Source of the DNA: Megamerina dolium | Taxonomy: Eukaryota; Arthropoda; Insecta; Diptera; Megamerinidae | Assembly (NCBI GenBank): GCA_963854835.1 | Contig: OY978528.1 | Coordinates: 39,850,960-39,914,959 of the forward strand | Reading direction: 5' to 3' | Length of the DNA stretch: 64,000 nt | Part shown: piece after piece, positions 37,701-47,879 of the stretch | Position numbering within the stretch: the stretch's first letter is position 1 | Layout of the letters: each line of letters starts with the position of its first letter | The notes under the pieces: generated by a model | Told to the model about the DNA's origin: nothing | The model's database searches: none | Seen by the model: the letters and a program-made list of their open reading frames with translations, nothing else | Translations under genes and position numbers: made by a program

Positions 37701-40367
37701 AAACTATTCAGCATAGAATAACGAGATTAGAGGTATGGATTAGTATTATAAGATCAACTAGGCTCACAGAAAATGGGCGCACCACGCCCACTGTTTATCG
37801 TAGCCCCCATACAAATTTTAAATTGAAACAGCTGTAACTTCGGCAATCTTCTGTCTAGAATAACTATAATTGACACTTATATTCACATGGCAGTGAGAAA
37901 TAATATGGCAGAAAATCAGTGTGCCACACCCACTGCTTTTTGGGTCTGCCATACAAATTTGCAGAAATTCAAAAAAAAAATGTTACCGGTTATAACTTGC
38001 AAACTATTCAGCGTAGGACAACGAGATTTAAGATATGGATTAGTATTGTACGAGCAACTAGACTCACTTGAAATGGGCGCGCTACGCCCACTGTTTATTG
38101 TAGCCCTTATACAAATTTTAAATTGCAACAGCTGTAACTTCGGCAATCTTCTGCCTAAAATAACCATAATTGACACTTAGATTAATATCGTAGTCGGCAA
38201 AAATCTGGGAGAAAATCAGTGTGCCACGCCCACTCCTTCATGAGTCTCCCATACAAAGTCAAGGGAATTAAACTAAAACTTTTAAGCTCCATAACTTACA
38301 AACCATTTAGCGTAGCACAACGAGATTTAAAGTATGGATTAGTACTGTACGAGCAACTAGGCTCACAGAAAATGGGCGCACCACGCCCATTGTTTATCGT
38401 AGCCCCCATACAAATTTTAAATTGAAACAACTGTAACTTCGGCAATCTTCTGCCTAAAATAACCATAATTGACACTAAGATTAATATCGTAGTCGGCAAA
38501 AATCTGGCAGAAAATCAGTGTGCCACGCCCACTCCTTCATAGGTCTCCCATACAAAGTCGAGGGAATTAAACTAAAACTTTAAGCTCCATAACTTACAAA
38601 CCATTTAGCGTAGGACAACCAAATTTAAGGTGTGGATTGATATTGAAAAATTAATTAGATATACCAGAAAGAGATACGTCACGCCCACTTTTTATATAGC
38701 TTCCGTACAAAGTCTCGGATTTATCTTAAACATTAAAACACCCATAACTTACTAATTAATACGCCTAGGTCAACCCATTGCAACCTATGTAGTTTAGTAT
38801 TATAGGCAGAAATTGATCCTCCAAAATTGGTGAGGTACGCCTGCTTCTTAATGTAGGTCCTATACAAAGTAGTGGGAGAAAAGGATGGATATACAAGCAA
38901 ACTTTTTATATATATCTCTACATATGCAGGGTATAATTTGGTCGGCCCCAGCCGACTGTAAGGAGATTTTTTTTATTTATAGATAGTTTTAATAATTATA
39001 GATTAATATTAATATATTCATTAATATTGATTAATATTTCATGAATTCTGATCCTATGGTTTGGAAATTATTATTGATGTTAATGTGATTGGTTCAAGTA
39101 AGAAAATTTTAGAACATTGAAACTCACAGATGACTAATAGCACAACGACTTGTAGACAATATGAGTACTGCAATCTAAATGATATGTTGTATAAGTATTG
39201 TATAAAGTATAAAAGTGATAAAATCTCTGATTTTTAAAAAAATAATACGAAGTGGTTTTTTATTGTCAAAATTTCGTTCCCATTTTACATATAATAGAGA
39301 GCACAATATCCCCTTCACCCCTTAATTAAAAGCTTACTTTGAGAGCACAATTTTATATATTAGACCCCAAGAAAAACAACCAAAACTTATTATTATCATA
39401 ACTTTGACATTCGCTAGTCGATATATCTATTATATATCATTGAAAATGTCGCGATGTGCACTATATTTGTTTCTCAGACGTTATAGACCACCAAGGTCCG
39501 ATTTGACTAATAGACTCATTAACTCAGAGTTGCACCCACTTAAGGGTAAATTAGATATTCTTTAAAACCCCACTTCAATACATTCATTCATTCAATGATA
39601 TACAAAGTTCAAAATTTACATCAACAACAACAGAAGAACACAAACAAATCTAAAATCACAAACAGCTTTTGAAACCATATCATAAAATCAATATAGGTAC
39701 TTGGTAAATAATAAATATTCCAAAACCATGCGCATAAATACACACATACTCATATGCTTTTCATGATATAGACTTTATATTTCATATTTTATTTATTTAT
39801 TTTACACTAAAAATTCTTTAATTTCGTATTAGAAATCACGTTGTATTGATATTACAGCGAATACACGAGTATTCATACGTACACAAATCGATTTGACTTG
39901 CATATGCATTCTAAGGTTATCGCTCGTTTTTTCGTTTAGCAAATTACACAGTACATTTTCTTATCGTTTAATGCTCGAATCATTGAAATAAAATATACAC
40001 GATTAGGTAGATGCGTGTGGCACATATGTATGTATGTTCATTTGTGTACATACAATGAGCATTAACAAACAATATTCTTAAAACATGCATACAAGTACTA
40101 GTATACACGATGATCTATCACTGTTGTCATTGTTGTATTTATTATTCTTCTTCTTTTCTTTCACACAACAAATAATTCAATGCTTACCACGTGCAGGAGT
40201 TCCAGTGTTGTCTTATTATCAGCAAAATCACTTGATATCACTCTAGAGGAGGAAATACTTTCCGAACCGCCTATCATAGTTAAAATTAAAACTACTGAAC
40301 CTGCGACTAGAACAAGCGTCATTATTACAGTATGATATTTATGAAAGTGTTTGATTGGCATTTTCAA
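25787..40367 (-). CDS. Histidine acid phosphatase gene A (7 exons, 410 aa)
   Basis: Exons: 40367-40188, 27450-27352, 27139-27056, 26973-26815, 26744-26559, 26396-26055, 25969-25787, all joined at GT-AG in phase 0. The protein hydrolyses phosphomonoesters in acidic lumenal or extracellular space if it behaves like its family. Residues 1-33 are basic and then hydrophobic, a signal anchor or uncleaved signal. The phosphohistidine motif is RHGPRTP (Arg63, His64, Arg67). Arg132 lies in TRTHMS, and the proton donor is His309-Asp310 in YTGHDTT, the most canonical of the four genes. Cys in CPRY and near the C-terminus, and C-x3-C at 369/373, match two of the three prostatic acid phosphatase disulfides; the third pair is not seen. 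The tail is Pro-rich (TEPPLRGP). Intron 1 is 12,737 bp and full of transposons; the others are 70-212 bp. ATG 40361 is an alternative start. Confidence 0.93.
27953..30187 (-). mobile_element. Helentron-like non-autonomous element (mini-me/DINE-1-like), copy 1
   Basis: Read on the minus strand from 30187 it has a terminal hairpin (ATACCATGCATA / TATGCATGGTAT), a (GTCY)n block (30010-30048), a conserved core (CACCTGGCTGGTTCGCACG), about 1.4 kb of roughly 297-bp tandem repeats, the subterminal inverted motif TGCAGGGTATAA and a GC-rich 3' hairpin (GTCGGCTCCAGCCGAC) followed by T-rich DNA. This order is that of Helentron-associated elements such as DINE-1 and mini-me. It has no protein-coding capacity. 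Its end touches copy 2. It lies in intron 1 of gene A, on the same strand as the gene. Confidence 0.72.
28395..29655. repeat. Central tandem repeats, about 297-bp unit, 4 to 5 copies
   Basis: The anchor AGTGTCAATTATGGTTATTC occurs at 28423, 28721, 29018, 29315 and 29627, giving periods of 298, 297, 297 and 312. Each unit has two GTGGGCGTGG phrases preceded by TTTGTATGGG-type sequence. The middle units are nearly identical and the outer ones diverge, as expected from unequal exchange. The 70-85 codon frames found here (MSIMVILDRRLPKL...) arise from the repeat and are not genes. Confidence 0.93.
30188..31283 (-). mobile_element. Helentron-like non-autonomous element, copy 2
   Basis: Starts directly after copy 1 with CTTACCGTCGGCTGGGGCCG and ends with GCATTATGCAGGGTATAA. 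It carries the same hairpin, (GTCY)n block (31121-31145) and core, but fewer and more diverged internal repeats (about 1.1 kb in all). The head-to-tail abutment with copy 1 is typical of Helitron-type insertion next to an existing end. Confidence 0.7.
31299..32530 (-). mobile_element. Helentron-like non-autonomous element, copy 3, 5' end truncated
   Basis: Begins ATCTCCTAACAGTCGACTGG and runs parallel to copies 1 and 2 through the (GTCY)n block (32420-32440). The outermost 60 bp with the terminal hairpin are missing: sequence departs at TGGTCACAAA and is replaced by an inverted duplicate of its own last 15 bp. Confidence 0.68.
32508..32542. repeat. Perfect 15-bp hairpin at the broken end of copy 3
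   Basis: ATTCCTTCAAGTGGT (32508-32522), a 5-nt loop CACAA, then ACCACTTGAAGGAAT (32528-32542). The left arm belongs to the element; the right arm is its exact inverted copy. Such a structure fits snap-back synthesis or template switching at a broken end. Confidence 0.95.
32543..37011. other. Intron 1 of gene A, AT-rich middle part
   Basis: No gene recognised. Around 34420-34770 three diverged phrases (GCCTGCCTCCCATATAAAA near 34428, GCCTACCTACCGTGTC near 34586, GCCTACCTCTCATATAAAA near 34724) recur about every 150 bp. In reverse they resemble the GTATGGGAGGTAGGCG repeats in gene D intron 2. The rest is A/T-rich with AAT/ATA simple repeats (33480-33560, 35410-35470). Confidence 0.45.
37012..38970 (+). 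mobile_element. Helentron-like non-autonomous element, copy 4, inverted relative to copies 1-3
   Basis: Starts ATTATACCCTGCATAATGC with the terminal hairpin, then a long (GTCC)n/(GTCT)n array (37140-37200), the CACCTGGCTGGTTCGCACG core, and four or so tandem units (CAGTGTGCCACGCCCACT at 37619, 37917, 38217 and 38517, about 298-300 bp apart). It ends TATGCAGGGTATAATTTGG and the 3' hairpin GTCGGCCCCAGCCGAC before a T run. Complete-looking. Together with copies 1-3 it places about 6.5 kb of this family in one intron in both orientations. Confidence 0.75.
37140..37200. repeat. (GTCC)n / (GTCT)n tetranucleotide array
   Basis: About ten GTCC units, then GTCTGTCTGTCA. This is the expanded form of the (GTCY)n block that marks mini-me and DINE-1-type elements; copies 1-3 carry shorter versions. 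Confidence 0.92.
38971..40187. other. Intron 1 of gene A, 5' portion
   Basis: AT-rich sequence without a recognisable element. The donor of exon 1 is GTAAGC at 40187-40182 on the minus strand. A first-intron enhancer would be plausible here but nothing in the sequence shows one. Confidence 0.4.
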
Positions 40368-41585
40368 TTTTTATTTTTATATAGGTACGGTATTAAGCGA
40401 AGTCGTCGGTTTTTTTTTTTTTTTTTGTTTTAATCTTTTTTTACTTTGTTTTGTTTTCGTTCATTAAATTCGCTTCATAGCAATTGTTATTATAATTTAA
40501 GTGATTTGTTTATAAAAATGCTGGTATATTAATGTGATCATTATTACAATTTTTTGTTTGTTTGTTTTTCTTTGGCTTTGATTTTTTGTTTAAATTTTTG
40601 GTGCTGTTTTTGTTTGCTATGCTATATGCTAGTAGACATGTATACAGGTGTAAACTGTTAATTATAGGAACAATTTTACATATACCGGTTTCTTTATAAT
40701 TATGTTTTTTTTATAGATACTACAGTTGGATTCTTTTCTTACACCCTCCCTTTGCAGACAAAATGTTGTTTATGATTGTTGTAATATTATGTACTAAGTA
40801 GATATTGTAGACATTAAAATAGATGTAAATAGTAATACTTTATGTAAAACCAGTTATCAATCAAATATTGTTTAATTGCTTACAAAGCAAAATTTAATCT
40901 TTTCATGTAAATATACATAATTATTCGATTGATGCAAAAATTCGTAGAAATATTTTTAAACAAAGTGATTATGAATTCCCAAGTCTTCGAATAAGGAAAT
41001 GTTTTTATCGCATTTTGCGAATGGGCATGTAAACTTTCCACTTTAGTTTTGAAGTGTTATGGAATTGTCTTGATGATGCACGTTTTTCGGATGTGAAATG
41101 ATTTTTAGTTTTGAAGGTTAAAGAGGAGATACCAGCGCACTTAAACTCTAGTATCTCTGGTTTAAAATGGCATAATACCTAATGGCACAATACCAAATGG
41201 AAGGAAAGTATCCTTGATATTAATAAAAAATTAGGCTTAATTCAAGAATTACAAATTCTTAGTATAACATCTCAATTCAGAATTAATCGACAAACAAAGC
41301 TACAATAAATATAATGCAAATTAGGAAATTATCGTAAAAAATGAAATTTATAAATTCTGAAAAGATCTGTCGATTTGCGAGTGAAATTATTAGTGTATTG
41401 TTATATCCTGCACAAGTGCAAGGTTATATTGAGAAAGCTGGATAGATTGACGGACATCTTTATACCAATTATATAATATATAATAGGTTAGGTTAGTTAT
41501 ATAGTTATATAATAGGTTAGGTTAGGTTATGTGGCTGGCCTCTCTCTGAGAGGACATAATTAGGCCAGAAAGGTCCATTGTGACA
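40368..41585. other. 5' flank of gene A
   Basis: Contains poly-T and TTTTGTTTG-rich runs (40410-40620), likely including the 5' untranslated region and promoter. No TATA box or initiator can be placed. A short GGTTAGGTTAGG run lies at 41496-41538. Confidence 0.4.
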
Positions 41586-41794
41586 CCACCGAGCTTCTCT
41601 TCCAATACTGACGACCTACTTATATTAGCCGTTTCCGAACGGCAGACATCACTTTAACTTAATTTTGTCACAGAGCTCTTTAAAGAAGCATTTTTGGCAA
41701 ATTATTACTGCCGGAAAAATTGCAAATCTTGCCGGCAGGTGGATACCCTTCGAGAGAAAAATCTTTTCGATATTAAATTTTGTTATGCTTCAGC
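41586..41794 (-). mobile_element. SINE body fragment, copy 4 (no tRNA head)
   Basis: It matches the reverse of the SINE body at 6280 and 63207: GAGCTTCTCTTCCAATAC, CCGTTTCCGAACGGCAG, TTGCCGGCAGGTGGATACCC, TCTTTTCGATATTAAATTTT. Similarity stops at CAGCC, just before the tRNA-like head would start. It is clearly older than the other copies. Confidence 0.78.
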
Positions 41795-43632
41795 CCTGGT
41801 GCACAATACTTTCAATAAATTATGGAGCAACACCCATTATTTCTTCCCTTACAAAGTGGCGTAATTTTTAGATTTAGATTTCAAAACCGCCAGAATTTAC
41901 ATAGCCATAACTTACGTAGCCTTTCAACAAGGATAATCATATTTGATAAATATTGCAAACGAAACTAATTTCACAGGAAATGTGCAAGTCATGCCCATGA
42001 TTAATTTTAGCGCCTATTCAAACTCGTGGAATTTTTTTAAGTTTTCAACTTTCATAACGTAGTCTTCAGCCTAGGACAATCATTAATATCTCACAGTTAG
42101 TTATTGTAAAGGCAAATAATATCGCAAGTAATAGGCGTTATTAATTTTAACTGCCATATAAACCACATATTTTAATTACAGTAGGTTTCGTATGCTTCCA
42201 ATAGCATATCACCCAAAACGAATAAACTGAATCACTGGTTTTTTTTTCTTGGAGATTATTTGAAAAATATTTTCACATTGTAACCATAACATATCGCTCT
42301 TCCTTTACACTCACTCACTCAGTTGATATAAATTTAATCCACTGATGCATTTCTTGTTGGTTTCTAAAATCCACCAAATATTGTGTGATCACTTCATGTT
42401 TTCCTGAGGGGAAAGAAGCGTCTATTTTGGCAACCGCCAAAAACCACAATTTTTAGTACACCCAAATTGATTAAAATATTCCTTAATGTGATAACTATTG
42501 TGCACTTCGATTTCGGGATAGGAGCTAGTGATTTATTTTCCAAATGGCACGAATTTTTGCATCAACCCAATATATGTCATAAAAAAATTTGATTACACTT
42601 GCACTCTCACGCACGCGCGCTATTTCAGTAATTAATAAGTTCGGTAAAATTTAGCAGTACTTATATTTATCTTATCTGAATATCAGCCAAAATGTATTGT
42701 CTACTTTTTATGGTTTCCTGTTTTACTTGTAAATAAAAAATGTTTTTATTCCATTAATTACAAGTATGTATGTATATACTGTATATCCAACTACATGTGC
42801 TTAGAATTATGTTGATACTGATTGACAAATATGTATATCTATGCATCTACCAAACATGATATGTTATTATAACATAAATGTTTTTTTTTCACTCAATAAT
42901 TTTTTTATTTATCATACACATATTTATGTATCTTCTTTCGCTTTATGTATTATATTACGAGTATGTATCCGTATCTGCTATTATTCCGAATAATATCATT
43001 TTATTTATTATCTGTACGAGTATGTAGGTATTCTTAATACTATTGTTAAGCACTTTACATATGCATCTACATACGAATATATAGTAAACCCACTTGCTAA
43101 CTCGCTTAAATCAACTGAAAATGTGCGCTAGCTTCTCACATGATTTAAATCCAAAAAAAGCTGTCTTTACATTCATCCACACCTACAGTAAACTAAACCC
43201 AAGGTAATTAATCGTTTTTATGATCAGTTATAATGAAAAGCAAAAATTACATTTTATTTTAGGAGCATAATTAATTATGCCATATGTTGTCTGATGCAAT
43301 TTTTAAATAATGTATGAATTACAGGAATAATTATTGAAAATGTTATTGACACCGCGATTATAATTAGATCAAGTTATTACACAAAAAAAATGATTACAAT
43401 ACAACTGCATACATAATTGCGTATCTATAATTGGACAACAAGGAAATCATATTGAATTTTGGTATAAATGTACCATACATTCATACAAGCAATTATGTAA
43501 TTTATAACAGGGGTTTACCAATATCTCGATTTGTTTGAATTATAAATCTTCCAAAAACATATAATATATGTATTAGTCATATATTTAAAATACAATAATT
43601 ATGCATACAATTATGTATAATTTGAAAGACCT
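41795..43632. other. AT-rich intergenic DNA with faint repeat relics
   Basis: Phrases at 41800-42180 (GCCATAACTTACGTAGCC, CATGCCCATGA, ACTGCCATATAAACC) resemble a heavily decayed central repeat of the Helentron-like family. The rest has no recognisable feature. Confidence 0.4.
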
Positions 43633-43635
43633 TTA

Positions 43636-44163
43636 TAGCCTAGACAGGCGGCAGACTAATTCCGGATACCCGGCGCACTTAATCCGAATAAAATAATAAC
43701 CTGACAGACGGCAGTATTGCGGATTAACTAAACAGCTGATTAATGTTTTATTAGGTCTGTCCACTTACATTACTATCACTATCAATTTCTGTCATCTATC
43801 ACTCTCGATATGAGAAAATCTACAAGAAGTACGTGAACTGAAAACTATCAGAAACTTGTAAATTGACATTCACCGTTCATAATTGACAGCTGGATTTATT
43901 TGTTCGCCAACGCTTTTCATGTTGAAAACTGTTAACAATTGTTGAAAGTTTTTTGTTAGCGAACATGCCTAATATTTTGTAAAATGGATCGAGGAAAATT
44001 CACAATAGACAATTTTTAGCAGTGTTGCCATTGCAAATTGCCCTAATCCTCTTTAATTATGAGAATTAACTCATAGTGTTTATGCGGATTATCTGCAGTT
44101 AATGCCCGAGTTAATTCGAATTAGCTCGGTAATCCGGAATTAGGCTGCCGTCTGTCTAGGCTA
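43636..44163. mobile_element. Harbinger/PIF-like MITE, 528 bp, TTA target duplication
   Basis: Begins TAGCCTAGACAGGCGGCAG and ends CTGCCGTCTGTCTAGGCTA, with inverted similarity running inward through CTAATTCCGGAT. TTA stands outside both ends (43633-43635 and 44164-44166). The terminal 15 bp match the elements at 12733 and 46037, but the interior is unrelated and has no coding frame. A second GACAGACGGCAG motif lies about 70 bp inside the left end. Confidence 0.82.
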
Positions 44164-44243
44164 TTACGAATTGCTTTGCAAAACATTTAAAGTCTTCAAA
44201 ATTCTACATAGAAGTATTGACGCAACTTTTGATTGAGTGGGAG

Positions 44244-44564
44244 CAAAGAGGGTAGAATAACAAGAGTAGACGAATAATTGCGCAGCGCCACTTTTCTGTA
44301 GAAAATATAGTTGCACATTTTATCTATGAGTGACTGAGTTTTCTGTGAGTAGACTCGGCTGCCATCATAGTTGTTCACTCTCTGAATTTTCAATGAGATT
44401 ATAATGACAAAAAGAAATTGAGCACAAATTTCTCACAGAATATATTTTAAGAATTTTTCTTCCCCAAGAAACGAGAGCAAAGGCAACCTTGCAACTATAT
44501 TTCCTACAGATGAATTTGCGGCAGAAAATATTATCTGTCTACTCTTGTTATTCTACCCTCTTTG
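44244..44564. mobile_element. MITE-like element with inverted ends, 321 bp
   Basis: Begins CAAAGAGGGTAGAATAACAA and ends with its reverse complement (44537-44564). The inverted similarity extends inward for about 75 bp (TGCAACTATATTTCCTACAG against CTGTAGAAAATATAGTTGCA). Bases 44244-44487 recur inverted at 45488-45731. No target duplication could be read. Confidence 0.75.
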
Positions 44565-45487
44565 CTACAGACAAGCTTTTTGAGTGATTGTGCAATAATC
44601 GAGTAAATCGAATGTCATCATATAAATTTGCTCTCTCAATGTATATTTTAATGAGTGAAATAAAAAAGAAGCCATAGAAATGGTAAATATAGCTGCAAAT
44701 TGTTGAGGATTTTGATACATGAACCACAAATTGGCATATTATCACTTCTCTCTCCCTCTCTGTATATCTTTGACTATTTTGTAATAACACTCTGGGTGAT
44801 GTTTGAATATGAGAAAATACAAAGACAATCATTCATTTGATATTTTCATACACTTATATCCCTATATAGAGATCACAGGAAATTATCAGGTCCATAATGC
44901 TAAACAATTTTAAATATTTTTTCCTATTGTCGTCTTGCAGGAAAAAAATTTTGTATTCGTAATTATTTATTTCATTTAATTTTTCAAAAACTTCTGATTT
45001 ATAAAAAAAAAATTAGAATTGAAATTATTTACAAAAAATGTATGTATCATAATAAATATCATTATATGAAAAATAAAAGAGCGTTTTCAATATCCATTAC
45101 GCATGTACAATCAATTTTCATTCTATACATATACATATGTAGATACGTACATACATACATATCTGCAATATACAATCAAATTGAGAAAAACTTCACACGC
45201 ATGTCAACCACCGTTTGCAAACTCTCTCAATTTCGTTTCTTTCTATTTGCCTATGTAAAAAGTATATGTACGTATGCTCAGCAAAATACTATATTTTTCA
45301 TTCAAAATTGCACGCAATCGGCAACACAGCAGTTGCGATTGAATTTTTTGAAGATTTTGTCATTTCATGCCATCCAACGCACCACCAAAATCAAGAGGAA
45401 GACACTTCACACATCTAGTTGTTCGTCTTTCGTCGATTTCAGTCGCATTGGTTCACACACTCATCTACTTACGCATGCGTATTTGTT

Positions 45488-45731
45488 GTTGCCTTTGCTC
45501 TCGTTTCTTGGGGAAGAAAAATTCTTAAAATATATTCTGTGAGAAATTTGTGCTCAATTTCTTTTTGTCATTATAATCTCATTGATAATTCAGAGAGTGA
45601 ACAACTATGATGGCAGCCGAGTCTACTCACAGAAAACTCAGTCACTCATAGATAAAGTGTGCAACTATATTTTCTACAGATATGTGGCGCTGCGCAATTA
45701 TCCGTCTACTCTTGTTATTCTACCCTCTTTG
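45488..45731. repeat. 244-bp inverted copy of 44244-44487
   Basis: The two 244-bp arms have equal length and differ at only a handful of positions. They face each other across 1.0 kb, so 44244-45731 can also be read as one 1488-bp element with long inverted repeats. The frames at 44196-44393 (minus) and 45582-45803 (plus), which encode related peptides, are a by-product of this duplication. Confidence 0.93.
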
Positions 45732-46036
45732 TATAAAATCAAATTGAGTGTCACTATTAGGGTAGATACGCATGATGAGAATGTTCATTATTATTTAATC
45801 TAGGCAGGTTTCGAAGCAAGCCAATAAACAAAAAGTATTTGTAAATGCCTACAATATGCTTATATACGTAAGTCTTAGGATTGAAAAAGCCTGTAAAATT
45901 TTTGTAAAAAATTTGTATAATTTGTAAAATTTTTGTATAATTATAATTAAAGAAAATGAAATGAAAGAAAACTGAAGAAAAATTGCAAATAGCTTACTTT
46001 ATTTGTTTATTTGCAATTCAGAAACAAAATGTCTTA

Positions 46037-46927
46037 TAGCCCAGACAGACGAACAAAATTAATTTGCATTAAGAAGCATACGTGCACATTTGAAATTCAC
46101 AGTGACAGACGACAACTTTGTGCATTTAGACATCTGATTTTGAAGTCTTGAAAATAGTCAAATTAAAATGGATAAAAGAAAAATTTTTAAAAGAAAAATT
46201 TTATTGGCGATTTTGCTATTTTTAGAAAATCAACAGCAATTTAATGAAAAAATTCTATTGCTATTAAATAAATTATAAAATAATACAATGCAACTAAAAA
46301 CTATATTAGATTGTAACGCAATACTACGAGCAGGATTGCAATTGCTCAGCCAGACCTACGGGAGATTTGGAAATTCGTAAGTTTAAACAAGTATTTTTAT
46401 TTGGTATTCAATTCATAAATTGTGCCTTTTAAGGACCGGAGTGTGTCATTTTGGGAGCACGACGTCCATGCAATATATCTGCATATATATGCAGATTGCG
46501 TCTGGTGCGACGTAAATCTCCGGCCCGTTCAACCCACAAGTCCAACAACTTGATTTCATCGCTGGTACATCAGACTTTTCGATGGTTGTTTTCTGCCATC
46601 TAAAAAAGAAAAAAAAATAGTTTTGTTAATATACATAATTGCATATATGTATATTGTAACAAAAATAGCTTACTTCTCTTGTTGCGTTTGTTTTGTTATT
46701 TCAATTTCTTTTCTTCTTCTTACTGTCAATGCAAATCACTATTCACCATAGCAACCAAATGCCAATTTTTAACGGAGTTGCCATGGCGAAATTAGTAAAT
46801 TCAGCTAAATGCATGAAAATTTTGTGCATTTATTATGGCGTTAATGTGCATTTGGATAAAGCAAATGCATGAGTTAATGTGCATTAAGGCTGTTAATGAA
46901 AATTAAGGCTGCCGTCTGTCTAGCCTA
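46037..46927. mobile_element. Harbinger/PIF-like non-autonomous element, copy 2 (891 bp), TTA target duplication
   Basis: Near-identical to 12733-13618 over its whole length, with small indels (for example a duplicated AAAAGAAAAATTTT near 46180). It begins TAGCCCAGACAGACG and ends CGTCTGTCTAGCCTA. TTA flanks both ends (46034-46036 and 46928-46930). It lies between genes A and B. Confidence 0.83.
46429..46599 (-). pseudogene. Myb/SANT-like frame of the Harbinger-like element, copy 2, nonsense mutation
   Basis: Same 57-codon frame as at 13121-13291. The Trp codon that opens the Myb-like domain is TGA here (residue 10). The rest (E-I-K-L-L-D-L-W-V-E-R) is intact. Confidence 0.5.
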
Positions 46928-47327
46928 TTACTCGCTTTGATTTAAAACATGTTATAGAGAATATATAGTATAGCATTTTGAAAATGAATTATAGTTAAAT
47001 TTTACTATTTTTTTTAATAAAAAAGTAAAAATATTTCTATATTATTGCAGTAATTCAACTGATTTTTGATATTTATTGCATTATAATTGAAACATATAAA
47101 TAAAAAACGCCATCAAAGATACACGTTTTATTTCATTCTCAACGTATGTACAAACTTCAACTAATTGAAAGTAACAAGCCCTCTGTTTTTGAACTGAGAT
47201 CAAATAATATCACGAAACAACGAAAAAGTCGAAGGAACGCAAAATTTTTTAAAAGTGTATGTAAAATCATTAAATGCTAAAGCTTTTAGTAACCGTGCTG
47301 AGGCAATTCTTTCATATTCCAATTGTA

Positions 47328-47866
47328 CAGGATGAATGAATGAATTTTTTTTTTAAATCATGAGTTTTTAGAAATATTGGACTCTTCCATTTATGAATGA
47401 AACACAACACAAAATTGTCGCATTTGGGGTTCAGAAAATCCATACGTGATTGTTGGGCGCCATTGCGGCGTTATTGGGCGATTTGTCGTCGAAAATGAGC
47501 AAGGAGCTGCCGTTACCGTCAATGGCGAGCATTACCGTGCCATGCTAAATGAATTTTTGTTTTCAAAAATTTTAAAAGATGACATGGGCAACAAAATGAT
47601 GTCAATTGGCCGCCTCGGAGCTGTGATTTTACCCCATTGGACTCTTTTTGTAGAGAGCCGCTAAGGATAAGTGTTACGCTAACCATCCAGAAACGCCTTG
47701 AAACATGAAATCGAAGTTGCCATTCATGAGATTGAAGATGAAACAATCGAAAATGTAATGAAAATGGAAAAGTCCAATATTCCTAATAAACTCATGACTT
47801 TGAACAAATATTCATTCGTTTTTTTTATAGCCGATTCTAATTCCACACTATAAATGGCATACCCTG
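47328..47866 (+). mobile_element. Internally deleted Tc1/mariner element with inverted termini and TA target duplication
   Basis: The ends are TA-CAGGATG (47326) and ACCCTG-TA (47867). Inside, GAATGAATTTTTT with CATGAGTTTTTAGAAATATT (47331-47400) is inverted as AATATTCCTAATAAACTCATG with ATTCATTCG (47776-47818), an inverted repeat of about 60 bp. The plus frame up to 47664 keeps NCRIWGSENPYVIV, then a jump to FVVENEQGAAVTVNGEHYRA and MLNEFLFSKI, the middle of the DUF4817/DDE transposase seen at 1-744. Roughly 25 residues of the catalytic core and all of the N-terminus are missing. A non-autonomous derivative. Confidence 0.8.
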
Positions 47867-47879
47867 TATATAAGCTTAC

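Noticed and set aside
41496..41540. GGTTAGGTTAGGTTA resembling the insect telomere repeat TTAGG
   Set aside because: Only about three units; flies have lost TTAGG telomeres, and the run adjoins a SINE fragment.
45042..45542. 166-aa plus-strand frame
   Set aside because: Low-complexity composition, no domain or splice context, and its end overlaps the inverted repeat arm at 45488.
47446..47746. Host gene suggested by open frames on both strands
   Set aside because: The plus frame carries transposase motifs and sits between inverted termini with TA flanks; the minus frame is its shadow.
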